A DNA stretch of 64,000 nt from Theocolax elegans. Its lineage: Eukaryota > Arthropoda > Insecta > Hymenoptera > Cerocephalidae. A program made the position numbers and the translations under genes. The number at the start of each line of letters is the position of its first letter. The stretch's first letter is position 1. Under the pieces are notes generated by a model that had not been told where the DNA came from, did not search any database, and saw only the letters and a program-made list of their open reading frames with translations. This document shows, piece by piece, positions 1 through 10,339 of the stretch. The DNA lies in the NCBI GenBank assembly GCA_026168455.1, contig CM047430.1:25128735-25192734 (forward strand), read 5' to 3'.

Positions 1-621
1 AGCCTTTAATTTTTCGCCGTTCAAACGCCTAACCTTATGGTAAATGGGTGGGCCACGGGTCGTGCTATGGTGAACTATCCCGCATTTCGAAAGTGACGCG
101 GGTTTATCGATGCCGCGAACGTCCGGGAATTTAGCTAATATGTCCGAATACTTATGATCCGGTCCTAATACGGATATGGAAAAGACTTCGGCGTTGCCGG
201 CTCTCCCTCGTACGTATTCATGCGTATCACCTTTTACCAGCCTGCCCATTTTAAGGTCAGGAATCAGGTGGAAATTCGCGATCGCGTCCCCTCCTAAGAT
301 GGGGTAAGGCACGTCGGCTATAATAAAACGCCATCCGATTGCCTCTTTAAAACCGAAGTCTATAACGCGATACGCGTATCCGTAGGTCTTAATACGCGTG
401 TTATTTGCTGCGTGAAGTTTCAACGACAGCGGTTTGCCTTTAAATCCCGTCGGTTTAGGTATTACCGATATTTCGGCTCCTGTATCGATTAAAAACGTAT
501 CGCCCGTTTTTTTATCTTTTAATTGGAGACGTATTGACGAAAAGCCCGGTGCGTTTGTCTCCGCAACGTCGGGTTTAATTAGTTTTCCGAATTCGATCCC
601 GTCGCGACACAATCTATGCTT
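1..621 (-). CDS. pol: Ty3/Gypsy pol start: aspartic protease and beginning of reverse transcriptase, cut by window edge
   Basis: The minus strand is open from 621 down to base 1, so the gene continues outside the window. The retroviral-type protease signature DTGAE is encoded at about 472-486 (DTG at 478-486), preceded by hydrophobic residues (TFLI) and followed by ISVIP. The flap-side motif ILGGDAIANFHL follows about 80 residues later. The last residues before the edge, around GPPIYHKVRRLNGEKL, match the sequence that precedes the reverse transcriptase domain in Ty3/Gypsy elements. The protease would cleave the Gag-Pol polyprotein inside virus-like particles. This frame lies -1 relative to the zinc-finger part of gag and overlaps it by about 40 bases, as expected for gag-pol frameshifting. 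No stop is seen in this portion. The zinc finger and primer site next door point to the CsRn1 clade. Confidence 0.85.
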
Positions 622-1960
622 TTACTTCTATTTGATTCTTTTTTATCCTTCCACTTGCACCCTGGTGAACACGATCGCGCTTTATCGCCGTACTTAAAGT
701 GATGCACGCAAATCCAGACACGGTTCGGCGATCTACTTTTATCGTTTCTTCGACTGCCACGCGATGTCGGGTTTCGCTCGTAGCTACGGCTACGACTACG
801 CGTGTTCCCTGCCTCGCGCCTATCGCGCGTCTGATTCGACTTACGCGTGGGCGATTTACTCGTACGCGCGGCCATTATTTGAGGATCCGATAAAAGAGTG
901 TCCGGTGTGGATGTTGCGTCCAACGAATTAACACGACGTATATCGCGCTGCATCCTTTCGTGTGCAAGGTCGGCTTTGTCGAGTATTGTGTCCTCTCTCT
1001 CGAAAAATAACATATCCTCGATTTTATCTAATACTGCTGATGACAGTCTATTAGACCTATATTTTTAACACGGATTGTCTTGGCATGAGAGTCCCTGCCG
1101 CGTTAACTTAACTCGTTGAAAAACTGTTGACGGTTTACGGTCGTTAAGTCGCGGGTCAGTCAGCAGTCTGTTTAATTTCTGTTCTTCTGTCTCTGTATAT
1201 TTCCTTAACACTGCTTTTTTGATTGTATTGTATTTATTGTCCGGGGGGAGAGCTTTAAGTATATCGAGATTTTCCCTGAATCAAATCGTCTCCGATATTC
1301 TTTAATAAATTGCAATATTTCATTTGGTCCGCGATAATATTATTTTCCGTAAATAACGATTCTAACATTGCGAACCATGCCTCCGGATCGTGTCTCCAAA
1401 AGTTTTGGAATTTAATATTTATTGTCCTCGACTGACGACTATAATCCGACTCGATATTAAATCCGCGTACTGTGTTCCGTGTTATTCTGTCCGAGTGTAA
1501 ACATGTTATTATCACCTAATAGTCTTTCGAATCGCGTTGTGTTTACATCGTTCGGCCCTAGTTGGTTACCGTTATTAATTCTGTTTACGTTAGGTTCGCG
1601 ACTTTGCGTGTTGATTGCCCTTGTTGTTGCGATTAGATCGTTAATTAGACGTTTTAAGCTTTCGGTTTCTGCTTTGAGTTCTAAGAACTCGTCCTTGGAA
1701 ATTTCTATGGTTTGTTTACGCGGGCTCGTTTCCATCGCGGTATCCATTTCGTTAATTTCCGAGTTTCCTATTGTCGGCATATTTCTTCTGAATATTTTGC
1801 CGTTACGCAGATAAGAATTTCTACCTAATTCTGCTATTGATCTTGGCCACTCGTATTGACCTACGAAACCTACTTCTTTTCTACGCTTTTTCAATGTGTG
1901 CATGAGTTTACAGGATTGCCCTACGGGTATACGCAGATACCATAATCTTCGCAATTTCAC
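579..1960 (-). pseudogene. gag: Ty3/Gypsy (CsRn1-like) gag, broken by frameshifts
   Basis: Gag is spread over several frames on the minus strand. 1960-1457 holds a Lys/Arg-rich start and a Glu-rich predicted helix. 1515-1255 holds the capsid signature FWRHDPEAWFAMLESLF, equivalent to the PPFW.DDP..WF block of Ty3/Gypsy Gag. 1250-1065 holds LPPDNKYNTIKKAVLRKY and a later DRKPS block. 1013-579 holds an Arg/Ser-rich basic tail ending in a C-x2-H...C-x3-C zinc finger (CVHHFKYGDKARSCSPGC). This CHCC order, not the usual CCHC, is a known trait of the CsRn1 clade. At least three frame changes and one stop separate the blocks, so the copy is dead unless the sequence contains errors. Gag would form the particle and bind element RNA. 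The exact start codon is uncertain; one candidate lies near 1749 (MDTAMETS). Confidence 0.8.
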
Positions 1961-2053
1961 TAATTTTACTCATGCCACCCGCTAGCTACGTCCAATCTTT
2001 CTAACCTGGCTGGCTAATTGGCCTTACTCCGGGTTACGAGTAGCTGCCAGTTA

Positions 2054-2120
2054 CCACGCTATAACAAGGTCGCGACCTTAGCTGCATGGCACAGGCTACG
2101 ACCTGAGTCGACTACCCGCG
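2054..2120. repeat. Leader direct repeat, copy 1, with palindrome
   Basis: The copy contains AAGGTCGCGACCTT at 2066-2079, a perfect 14-bp palindrome. It is flanked by CTATAAC on the left and AGCTG on the right, both shared with copy 2. Confidence 0.7.
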
Positions 2121-2230
2121 CCCCCGAGTTCGGCTTCCCTAATTTTGCACGGATGAAGCATCACTAGCATTGGGCTGTAAACGCCTCTTTTCGTTTCGCT
2201 ACTCCGCGTGTGCGTCGGTCTGCGACTGAG

Positions 2231-2296
2231 CACACTATAACAGGATCGCGATCCTAGCTGAATGCTCCACGCTACGGCCTATACCGGACTATCTGC
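2231..2296. repeat. Leader direct repeat, copy 2, with palindrome
   Basis: The copy contains AGGATCGCGATCCT at 2242-2255. Both halves of the palindrome differ from copy 1 by compensating changes, so the dyad symmetry is kept although the sequence is not. Confidence 0.7.
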
Positions 2297-2779
2297 ACAC
2301 ACGTTAATTCTCAACATTCTCAATATGATTAAAATTTTAATACTTGGCAACTTCATCCGTCGACGCCGTCCCGAGAATTGACGCATGCAATAATACGCGA
2401 ATTTTGATGTAACAAAGTTTTCGTTCGCGAGTCCGTTTTATATTGATTTAATTGAATTCGCGTTATCGGTTTTTACGTCTACGGTAACGGTTTTCACTAT
2501 GACGATATAACATTGAAAGTTATACGTCGCAGCTACTTGCTTCGGTGGGTCGATCGAATTTTACGTCATGATCGCCCTTTTTACGGTATATACCTCCATT
2601 GCAATGTTGTACTAGATGTACTTCCTGGTGGTGTTCGAAGTTCAGCTTTTACGGCGTAGGCAGTATCTCGCCGATGTTGGATCCACAAAATGGCGGTCGG
2701 CACGCTGCGTACCGGTTGTTCTGAGTATCGGCCGCTGGCTCGTCCGCTCAGTGTGTGCTTCCACGCCGCCTCCGCTGAT

Positions 2780-2797
2780 CTTAAGTCGGGGTCACCA
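2780..2797 (-). promoter_or_regulatory. Primer binding site, tRNA-Trp type
   Basis: The minus strand reads TGGTGACCCCGACTTAAG two bases downstream of the LTR end. TGGTGACCCCGAC is the complement of the tRNA-Trp 3' end used by CsRn1-clade elements. It marks where minus-strand DNA synthesis begins. Confidence 0.8.
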
Positions 2798-2799
2798 GT

Positions 2800-3068
2800 T
2801 GTGGGGATCAGGGTCTGTTGCATTGATCGTATCGCTGCCACACTCAGCGTTACCAGGAGTTCGAGGTACAGGTACAATGATAGCTAGACAGAGATATAAG
2901 TATGATTAGAGTTTATTGTTACAATCTCTCGTCCGCTCTTGCGGACTCATGCGTCGGAAGCTACGACGCGACTGCTTTCGGCGGTTATCCCGCTCTCTCT
3001 ATATCGCTAGCTGTGAAGCGCCAACTAGTGGTTACTGCGGTAAACACTCTGCGTGCCTATTGCCCACA
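2800..3068 (-). repeat. 5' LTR of the CsRn1-like element (269 bp)
   Basis: Read on the minus strand the block starts TGTGGG at 3068 and ends CCCACA at 2800, a perfect 6-bp terminal inverted repeat of the TG...CA type. Two bases separate it from the primer site. An AATAAA signal lies inside (about 2908-2915). The matching 3' LTR is outside the window. The left arm of the palindromic element begins at the very next base, so this retrotransposon appears to have landed in or at the edge of that element. Confidence 0.8.
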
Positions 3069-5231
3069 TATATAAGAAAAAATTGTTAGATTTTGAGTAA
3101 TTATGTGATAAAAATGGCCAATAAGACATTTTTTTCAAAAAATTCGATTTTTTGATTGGTTACAGCTCTGGTACTAATTGAAATTTAGGCCTAAAAATTT
3201 AGATATTGTTACGCCCTAGGGTAGACGTAACGTAGAAAAATTAAATGGACTGAATTTAAATTAAAAATAGAAGTTCCCCGTTTTAGTACGCGTATAGCGT
3301 CAAGGATGGGTGGCAATTCTCCTCGGTATAGCACAGGTCATAGACCCTTCCGAAATTTACGTGCATGGGTAAGCCCGAGGTGCAACAATGAGTGAAGGCG
3401 AGGAAAGGAAAACAACCAACCTTATCGGGCGGGAGATCTACGGTTGACCGGTGGCTGCAACTGCTAGACTGTCTTTCTCGCTCTCGTTGATCCTCGATGC
3501 AAGACTCCCTTACAATAGAAATGCAGTACAGACTAATTGGGATTTTAAAGGGAATAGGAAAAAGACTGGTGTTTGAAGATTTAAAGATACTGAACAATGA
3601 CTTTCGATTTTCTTGCTTTATTTCGCGTTAAGTTTTAGATACAAGATTTAACTTACTTGAGGAAGGACTAAAGAGCAAGAGTGCGCACCCCGGTGCGACA
3701 TCCCTTGGCTATTGGCTAGAATTTTTCAAGGCGGTTCCTGTCTTTGACGAGGATATCCTACTTTACGTATTAAATGTGTGCGCACGTGTGTGCGTATGTG
3801 TGTGTGTATGTGTACGCGCATGTGTGTACGTTGCGTCTATCATGACGCGACAATATACTCTATTCAAGTAGTTTTTTACTGATTCCATACATTAAACAAA
3901 ATTCTATTTTTTAACTGGATCACTTCACATGGAATCTCCCATATATATATATATGTACCTATGTATGTACTATGGTCTCTGAAACCATATATATATTCGG
4001 TATTCCACGTGAAGAGGTCCGATCAAAATTTTAAAATGCACCAAATTTTGGGTACACATTGTAAATGTTTTTCAGAATACAGGAAAAAATTTTTAGGTAC
4101 TGGAATCTATTTGCTCAAAAGTTATTCTAACCTCAAAAAGTGAATTTTTTCTAGTTTTTTTCAACACCAGCTGGGTTTACCGCTATTTAACTCAAAATCT
4201 ATCAACTTTTACTATAAAACATTATATATAACATTCGTTGCTAACTATGTCTAGAATTTATCCTTCTGGGTTAGAATTTCTAATCTCAAGGTTAATGTTA
4301 CATAAACTACATGTCAATATTCAACTTAAAAATAGTGTAAGTGCGCCACAATTGATTTTTTTATCCAAAAGTCTAAAACAAAGCTTGAAGCAATACCTTT
4401 CAAATGGTCTGTAGTATTTTCAGGGCCTGCAATTCTGAAAAAAGTTATGATAATTTAAAGAAACTCAGAATTTTTTAAAAAATTTAAATGGGAATTACCG
4501 TGTTAATTTTTGTGAATTTTATGTCTTTCTTTAAATTATCATAACTTTTTACAGAATTAAAGGCCCCAAAAAGGCTACAGACCACTTGAAAGGTATTGCT
4601 TCAAGCTTTTTTTTAGACTTTTGGATAAAAAAATCAGTTGTGGCGCACTTACACTATTTTTAAGTTGAATATTGACATGTAGTTTATGTAACATTAACCT
4701 TGAGATTAGAAATTCTAACCCAGAGGGATAAATTCTAGACATAGTTAGCAACGAATGTTATACATAATGTTTCATAGTAAAAGTTGATAGATTTTGAGTT
4801 AAATAGCGGTAAACCCAGCTGGTGTTGAAAAAAACTAGAAAAAATTCACTTTTTGAGGTTAGAATAACTTTTGAGCAAATAGATTCCAGTACCTAAAAAA
4901 TTTTTTCTGTATTCTGAAAAACATTTGCAATGTGTACTCAAAATTTGGTGCATTTTAAAATTTTGATCGGACCACTTCACGTGGAATACCCCATATATAT
5001 ATATATATGGGAGATTCCATGTGAAGTGATCCAGTTAAAAAGTAGAATCTTGTTTTAATGTATGGAATCAGTAAAAAACTATTTGAATAGAGTGTAGCTA
5101 AATTTTTAGACCTAAATTTTAATTAGTACCAGAGCTGTAACCAATCAAAAAATCGAATTTTTTGAAAAAAATGACTTTACGGCCATTTTTATCACTTAAT
5201 AACTCAATATCTAACAACTTTTTCTTATATA
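3069..5231. mobile_element. Palindromic (fold-back) element with ~1-kb arms
   Basis: The left arm (3069-3203 plus 3856-4463) and right arm (about 4532-5231) are reverse complements through almost their whole length. Outer ends read TATATAAGAAAAA and TTTTTCTTATATA, and arms meet at a ~68-bp AT-rich loop near 4464-4531. Both arms hold a CCATATATATAT stretch followed by a TCCACGTGAAG-like sequence. There is no coding capacity. The left arm is interrupted by a MITE at 3204-3855, which the right arm lacks. This is a non-autonomous fold-back transposon; the superfamily is not recognised. Confidence 0.75.
3204..3855. mobile_element. MITE nested in the left arm of the palindromic element
   Basis: The 652-bp insertion is absent from the corresponding place in the right arm (near 5090). 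Its ends form inverted repeats of ~28 bp: TATTGTTACGCC...TAGACGTAACG on the left and, inverted, TATTGTCGCGTC...TAGACGCAACG on the right. Terminal TA may be the duplicated target, which would fit a Tc1/mariner-type MITE. It contains a (TG)n-rich tract (3776-3832) and no credible gene. Confidence 0.7.
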
Positions 5232-6142
5232 CATTAAATTTGAAAAAATTTATAAATTTCAAGAAGAATCTGTTTAAATATTTCATTTATATTAGTTTAA
5301 CACATTGAATATATTATAATTAATAAAAACCTTTGTAGTAAAAAAAAGGTTTGTATGATCAAAAATATTTTATCCATCCAAGAATCTAATTCATCGATGA
5401 TTAATTACCTTCAAAATGATGCAAAGTTTGAGTGCAGCGAGCATTTCGACAAAGTTATGGTATTTTTAAGCAAATTTCTTAAAAAAAGAGTACGAATACA
5501 TTTTATGGAAAAAGCAGAGTAACCGTATACTTGCATTCAAACAACATGGCACTATTATTCTTCAATAAGTCTAAAATATACTATTTAATGTTAGTTACTG
5601 ATACTTTTTAATCTCTAAGCTGCTTACAAACACAAAATAGTAGGTATAAGCAGGTATACCTGTTATATAATTGAATAAATACCTGAAACTTATTAAAATT
5701 CCAATAAATCCAATTATATAACAGGTATAACTCCTAAATTAATAATTTTTGAAATACTTTTCAAATGTAATTCGTATTTTATATTGCCACTATTAAAATT
5801 TGAATTTTCTCTTGCCATTACTGTTTATAGTAGAATTATCTTAAAAATGCAATAATTAATGTATTTAATTTTTAATCTATTGTATATATCATATTAATGT
5901 TTAGAAAAGTGTATGATTTACTTGTTTAATATTTATTTTATCTTCTAATAATTTTGCATCTACATTTAAAGCACTAAATTTTAGATCCGTTATTATCATT
6001 GAGTACACATGTAAAAATTTTATGAGTTTTATCATCAGGAATGAGTAAACTAATACACATTCTTTCAAGTCATATTCACAACTTTTTTTTACGCATGGAA
6101 AAAATACATATATTATGTATTCTTGAAAAAACAATTTTGAAG

Positions 6143-6147
<5 letters not shown>
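5232..6147. other. AT-rich DNA without recognised genes
   Basis: I see no gene here. A perfect 19-bp inverted repeat, TATACCTGTTATATAATTG, lies at 5655-5673 with its complement at 5711-5729; this could be a small MITE or a chance hairpin. Confidence 0.5.

Positions 6148-6186
<39 letters not shown>
6148..6186. repeat. (TA)n microsatellite
   Basis: About 19 uninterrupted TA dinucleotides lie directly before a CAGGGTGTCCC transposon-like end. Confidence 0.9.
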
Positions 6187-6189
<3 letters not shown>

Positions 6190-6780
6190 GGTGTCCCATT
6201 TTAAATAATGGATGAGAATATCTCAAAAAATATTGGAGATAGAAAAAAACTTTCTATACAAAAGTTGTAGGGTTTTTAAGGGGCCAACTGACGGTGATAT
6301 TAACCATAACCTGAGGTCAAGGGTTAAGGTCATTTGAAGGACAAATGTTTTTTTCCAATAGGAATCACTACTTTTGACCTCGGAAATGGAACGGGCGGGA
6401 AATTTTACGTTCAGTATGATCTTGGCCAAGGTTATGGTCAAGGTCATGGTCAGGATCAAAACAGTAAACGCGTACAGACCTTACGAAAAAAGCCAACCCT
6501 ATAAAAATATTGAGATGCAAGAGCTGTAGGGTTGGAAGAAAGCCACCTGACGGTATCCTTGACCGTCACTTCAAGGACAAAGGTCAAGGTCATGTTAGGA
6601 ATTTTAAGATCTCGACCATCACTCGCTCTCAGCCTTACCCAGGATTAACGACGTGGACGTGGCGAGTTTCTAATCCCTTTGTGTGTGTGTGTATCGGCGT
6701 ATAGTTGTTCCAGCCACTCAAGGCAAGGCGATAGTTGTCCCAGCCACTTAAGGGGATGTCGTACCCGACAAAAACTAACT
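6187..6780. mobile_element. Probable DNA-transposon remnant starting CAGGGTGTCCC
   Basis: CAGGGTGTCCCATTTTAAAT right after a TA tract looks like the terminal repeat of insect Tc1/mariner-related elements. Repeated GGTCAAGGTCA-like motifs follow. At 6705-6760 a ~30-bp motif (AAGGCGATAGTTGTCCCAGC core) occurs twice and recurs at 23080-23130 beside the transposase pseudogene. The opposite terminal repeat was not found, so the right boundary is approximate. Confidence 0.4.
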
Positions 6781-7118
6781 TAACAGAAATCATATGTGGC
6801 GCCCTCTGTATTATATACTAATACATATTTAGTTGCATGCCCACAGATGGCGCTAACAAGCGTTAACGTAATATAAGATATAGAACACAACGCTAGTAAA
6901 AGTAATTACAAAATTGATTGTAAAAAAATAAAAATTACTGTAAAAGTAAATGAACAGTATACTGCAAAACTTATAAACGTATCTAATTGGTTTATCCGAT
7001 TGGAATGGACTGGAGAAATGGCAAATTATATTTAAAAAAATTTTTTTATATTATACATGTGTAATATTAATTCTAGTAATCAAAGTAATAGCATGTATGT
7101 AATAACTCTGCACTTTGC
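6781..7118. other. AT-rich DNA, nothing recognised
   Basis: I see no gene, repeat array or structured element here apart from scattered short A/T runs. Confidence 0.4.
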
Positions 7119-7363
7119 GTACACTTTATTTGTACTGTATTACTGTATTTGTACTTTATGGTAACGTGTACTGTACGTACACTTTATGAATTGTGTACTG
7201 TACGTACACTTTATATGGTACCGTGTACTGTACGTATACTTTATGGTAACGTGTACTGTACGTACACTTTATGGTAACGTGTACTGTACGTACACTTTAT
7301 GGTAACGTGTACTGTACGTACACTTTATGGTAACGTGTACTGCACGTACACCTTATGGTAACC
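7119..7363. repeat. 28-bp tandem repeats
   Basis: The unit GTACACTTTATGGTAACGTG plus TACTGTAC recurs every 28 bp, nearly perfectly from 7233 to 7363 and in diverged form back to 7119. Each unit junction holds the near-palindrome GTGTACTGTACGTACAC. Confidence 0.85.
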
Positions 7364-8100
7364 AAATGTCAGTCGGTATTGTACTTTTCAAATTTTCACT
7401 TTGATTTGTATTGCAATTTATTTGTAAATTTTGATTTATAATTAATTATAACAAAAGTTACGCATATTCATCTACTAAAATTACAATTTTCTTATCAGTG
7501 TTACGTGCATTATAATTTTCAATAAACTTAAAAAATGATCTATTATTGTATATAATTAAATTTTTAATCCAGTTCAATTTTCATTACCGCCGTTTAACTC
7601 ATATACTTTGTAGAGTTTTAGTACCCTTCATTCCTGATAAAAAATATGTACCATTACTTTAACTTAATAAGATTTTCATAATAATAAACTTTCTGAATGG
7701 TACTAGCGTCTGCTTTTTAAAATTAAGTTTAAATTGTTAAAGTTTTCTACAACTTATAATATTAATAAAGTAAGTATTTCTGAATAATCTCCATAATTTT
7801 ATCAACTAATTGGTATGTTTAAATGAATTTTTTAATCACTACTAAATTAAGCAATGAGCCAAACGGTTATTGGTAAACAACAAGTAAACCTACTTCTATG
7901 GAGAGCATTGATGGAGGGACACATGTGATTTTATCTTTATATACAATTTTGACTGTTTCATTAAGTTTATTTATGTTAACTTTTATGCACTATAATTAAT
8001 GCACATGTAGATTATAAAATGGATATTTACTATGATACTGTTGAACAACTAATAATATATAATACATGGTTAATACCTAACCTAATGGAATTAGTAGGAG
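7364..8100. other. AT-rich DNA, nothing recognised
   Basis: I see no gene, repeat array or structured element in this stretch. Confidence 0.4.
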
Positions 8101-8812
8101 GTGCGTGTAATCGTCGAGTCGAACTGTGCACGCACCTTTTAGAGGAAACCGTCGTCTGCTAGTTCCTAATAAGCTCAATCGAGATATGGCTATTAATACA
8201 AACTAGTTTTCTATATACATTTTGTGACGATCACGCAGGGTATTAGGGCATGGCGACAATAAAAATAGTAATAATTTATTATAATAATAGATAAAGGGTT
8301 TTGGACGCCAGCCGCGTATAATTTTGGCGAAATTATAAAACGAGATGGGAAGCATACTTACAAAAGAAGGAATAAATGCACTGCACTTATAACGAAGGCG
8401 TGCATCCACCTTGTCAGTATAGAGGAGCATATCCTGGGTTGACGCTTGAAATGTTGCTTTCCTGACACACACACATACGAGGTAGTCCGCCACGGGAAAA
8501 TGAAGGACGATAGCAATCGTATTGCCAACGCGACGCCAACGTTGCCGCGACGGCGTACTGAAGAGCTCTCACGAGCTTCGACAGGCTCGTTCACTGCTTC
8601 GCTGGACGGGCCCGCCGTGCGCGCGCAACTTGCGTCGAACGGTCCGTCGACCGCCGTCGTCCAGCGCGCATCGTAATGTGAGTCTTCGCGGTCATGCGGA
8701 TATAGCCTCATTTATTGTACAAGGTTTTAAATTTATTTTATAACAAAGTTTTTGTAGCTGAATAGACAACTATTTGTTTTAAAAAAATGAACGTCTTTTT
8801 CTCGGCAGGCTT
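8101..8812. other. GC-rich island, possible old LTR remnant
   Basis: Composition shifts to GC- and CpG-rich, mainly 8460-8700, with no convincing protein. GGACGCCAGCCGCG at 8303-8316 follows a TTTATTATAA block. The LTRs at 10340, 16069 and 18477 have the same order (TTTATTATAA then GGGCGCCAGCCGCG), so this may be a diverged relative of that LTR. Short open frames here overlap on both strands and are unlikely to be genes. Confidence 0.3.
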
Positions 8813-9821
8813 CAGCGGTTATTAAAAACTACTCCCGAAGAACCTGCGAGTGATAGAGAACACACTCGGCGCGTCGTTCAGATTGTCTCGCCTCGCAGAT
8901 ATCCATCGAGAACTAAAAAGCAAACACATAATATATTATAACAAATTTTATATTTTTTTATAGCAGTGTTTGTGTAGGTAAACCGAAAATTATTTTTAGT
9001 CATATATACGCAAAATAGTACATTGTGTACCAAGGGCGCAAAATTGGGGATTCTGGCCCGAGGGTGAAACACTCACCCGAGGGCCAGAATCCCCAATTTT
9101 GCGCCCGTGGTGCACATACTATTTTCTGTCCGCAAGGGTGAAAAATGCTTTGAAAAAAGCAGGCGGGAATTGGCCATTTTGCGCCCGAAAAAGCGGGCGC
9201 AAAAACGCATTTTGCGTCCGCGCGGGCAGAAAATACTTTTTCTCGGGTAGCTGCTTTTTAGTTCTTGATCGATATCTACGAGGCGCGTCAATCTGAACGA
9301 CGCGCCGAGAGCGTCTCGCCTCGTAGATATCCGCCGTTATGTTATAAGCAAACACATAATATATTGTAACAAATTTTACATTTTTTTTATAGCAGTGTTT
9401 GTGTAGGTAAACCGAAAATTATTTTTAGTAATATATACACAAAAAATACTTTTTTTCGGATGGCTGCTTTTTATTTCTCGATGGATATCTACAAGGCGAG
9501 ACAATCTGAACGACGCGCCGAGAGTGTCTCGCCTCGTAGATATCCACCGATATGTTATAAGCAAACACATAATATATTGTAACAAATTTTACATTTTTTT
9601 TATAGCAGTGTTTGTGTAGGTAAACCGAAAATTATTTTTAGTCATATATACACAAAAAATACTTTTTCTCGGAACGCTGCGGCGACTGATTATTGTCGCC
9701 TAGAACCTTCGAGGCGAGACACTCTCGGCGCATTGTTTAGATTGTCTCGCCTCGTTGATATCCATCGAGAACAAAAAGCAAACACATAATTTATTGTTGC
9801 AAATTATATATTTTTATTATA
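8813..9821. repeat. ~212-bp hairpin satellite, first block
   Basis: Four to five units carry the landmarks GCAAACACATAATATATTG, GTGTAGGTAAACCGAAAATT and CAAAAAATACTTTTTCTCGG. Each has a hairpin with a ~20-bp stem (GATATCTACGAGGCGAGACA and its complement) round a ~21-base loop. The loop is in one orientation near 9280 and 9500 and in the opposite orientation near 8880 and 9720. The block is interrupted by a 231-bp insertion at 9006-9236 and ends where the SINE begins. Confidence 0.85.
9006..9236. other. Insertion with large hairpin inside a satellite unit
   Basis: Between TATATA and the ATACTTTTT landmark this unit has ~230 extra bases. At 9034-9106 lies a hairpin with 34-base arms (GGGCGCAAAATTGGGGATTC at the outer end) and a five-base loop; only two positions near the loop mismatch. 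Further GCGCCCGAAAAAGCGGGCGC hairpin sequence lies near 9180-9199. Confidence 0.6.
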
Positions 9822-10277
9822 ACCGACACGGTGGCGGAGTGGCGGAAGCGCACCTCGGCCGGTCATGAAAGTTAAGCAGCACCGAGCGCGGTTGACACTT
9901 GGATGGGTGACCGTTCTCGGACTTAGCTTAAATGATCGGTTAGATGTTTTTTCACATTCCACAACGTGAGCGGGAGGTGTGAGACATTCGGTTTCGGTGT
10001 TAAAGTCTACGCAATGTGACCTTGCCACCCAAACAGAATTGTTCTCGAATGCACCGCCCTTCTCGGAGGAGGTTTTCCTAATAGGCATTTATCCCACGGG
10101 GTTTGGCCACAGGTTTTCCCTCTCTCCACGGGCATAACCCCGGGCGAATGCGAGAAGGTGGGGTAACGGGGGGAAAATTGGAAAGAAAAAACCAAAACAG
10201 GAATAAATATAGGTGTAGCGAATACGTACGTAAAAACCCGAGAAGGGTATACGTGGAACCTACCAAAAATTTAAATT
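9822..10277 (+). mobile_element. 5S-rRNA-derived SINE (SINE3-like), 456 bp
   Basis: The first ~120 bases resemble 5S rRNA: AAGTTAAGCAGCACCGAGCG, CGCGGTTGACACTTGG and GATGGGTGACCG match its internal promoter (A box, intermediate element, C box), at the same distance from the start as in 5S rRNA. The body has no coding capacity and the 3' end is A-rich. It is bounded by a perfect 15-bp target duplication, TATATTTTTATTATA, at 9807-9821 and 10278-10292. Such elements are transcribed by RNA polymerase III and moved by a LINE. The duplication argues against a plain 5S pseudogene. Confidence 0.8.
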
Positions 10278-10339
10278 TATATTTTTATTATAGCAGCGTT
10301 TGTCAAGGTAAACCGAAAATTATTTTTAGTAATATATAC
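10278..10339. repeat. Satellite fragment between SINE and LTR element
   Basis: This continues the satellite unit interrupted by the SINE (GCGTTTGTCAAGGTAAACCG) and ends ATAC at 10336-10339, the left target duplication of the LTR retrotransposon. Confidence 0.85.

Larger units (their letters stand above)
1961..2779 (-). other. Leader of the CsRn1-like element
   Basis: Between the primer site and gag lies about 0.8 kb without a convincing protein. It holds two diverged direct copies of a ~65-bp sequence (2054-2120 and 2231-2296), each built round a perfect 14-bp palindrome. Short open frames near 2580-2900 run across the LTR boundary and are not credible genes. Confidence 0.55.

Noticed and set aside
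8446..8743. Overlapping GC-rich frames on both strands near 8.5 kb as a gene
   Set aside because: They are short, lack motifs, and frames in opposite strands are equally open, as expected from CpG-rich DNA.
9822..9945. A functional 5S rRNA gene
   Set aside because: Only the internal promoter region is conserved, the 5' and 3' parts differ, and target duplications bracket a longer SINE.
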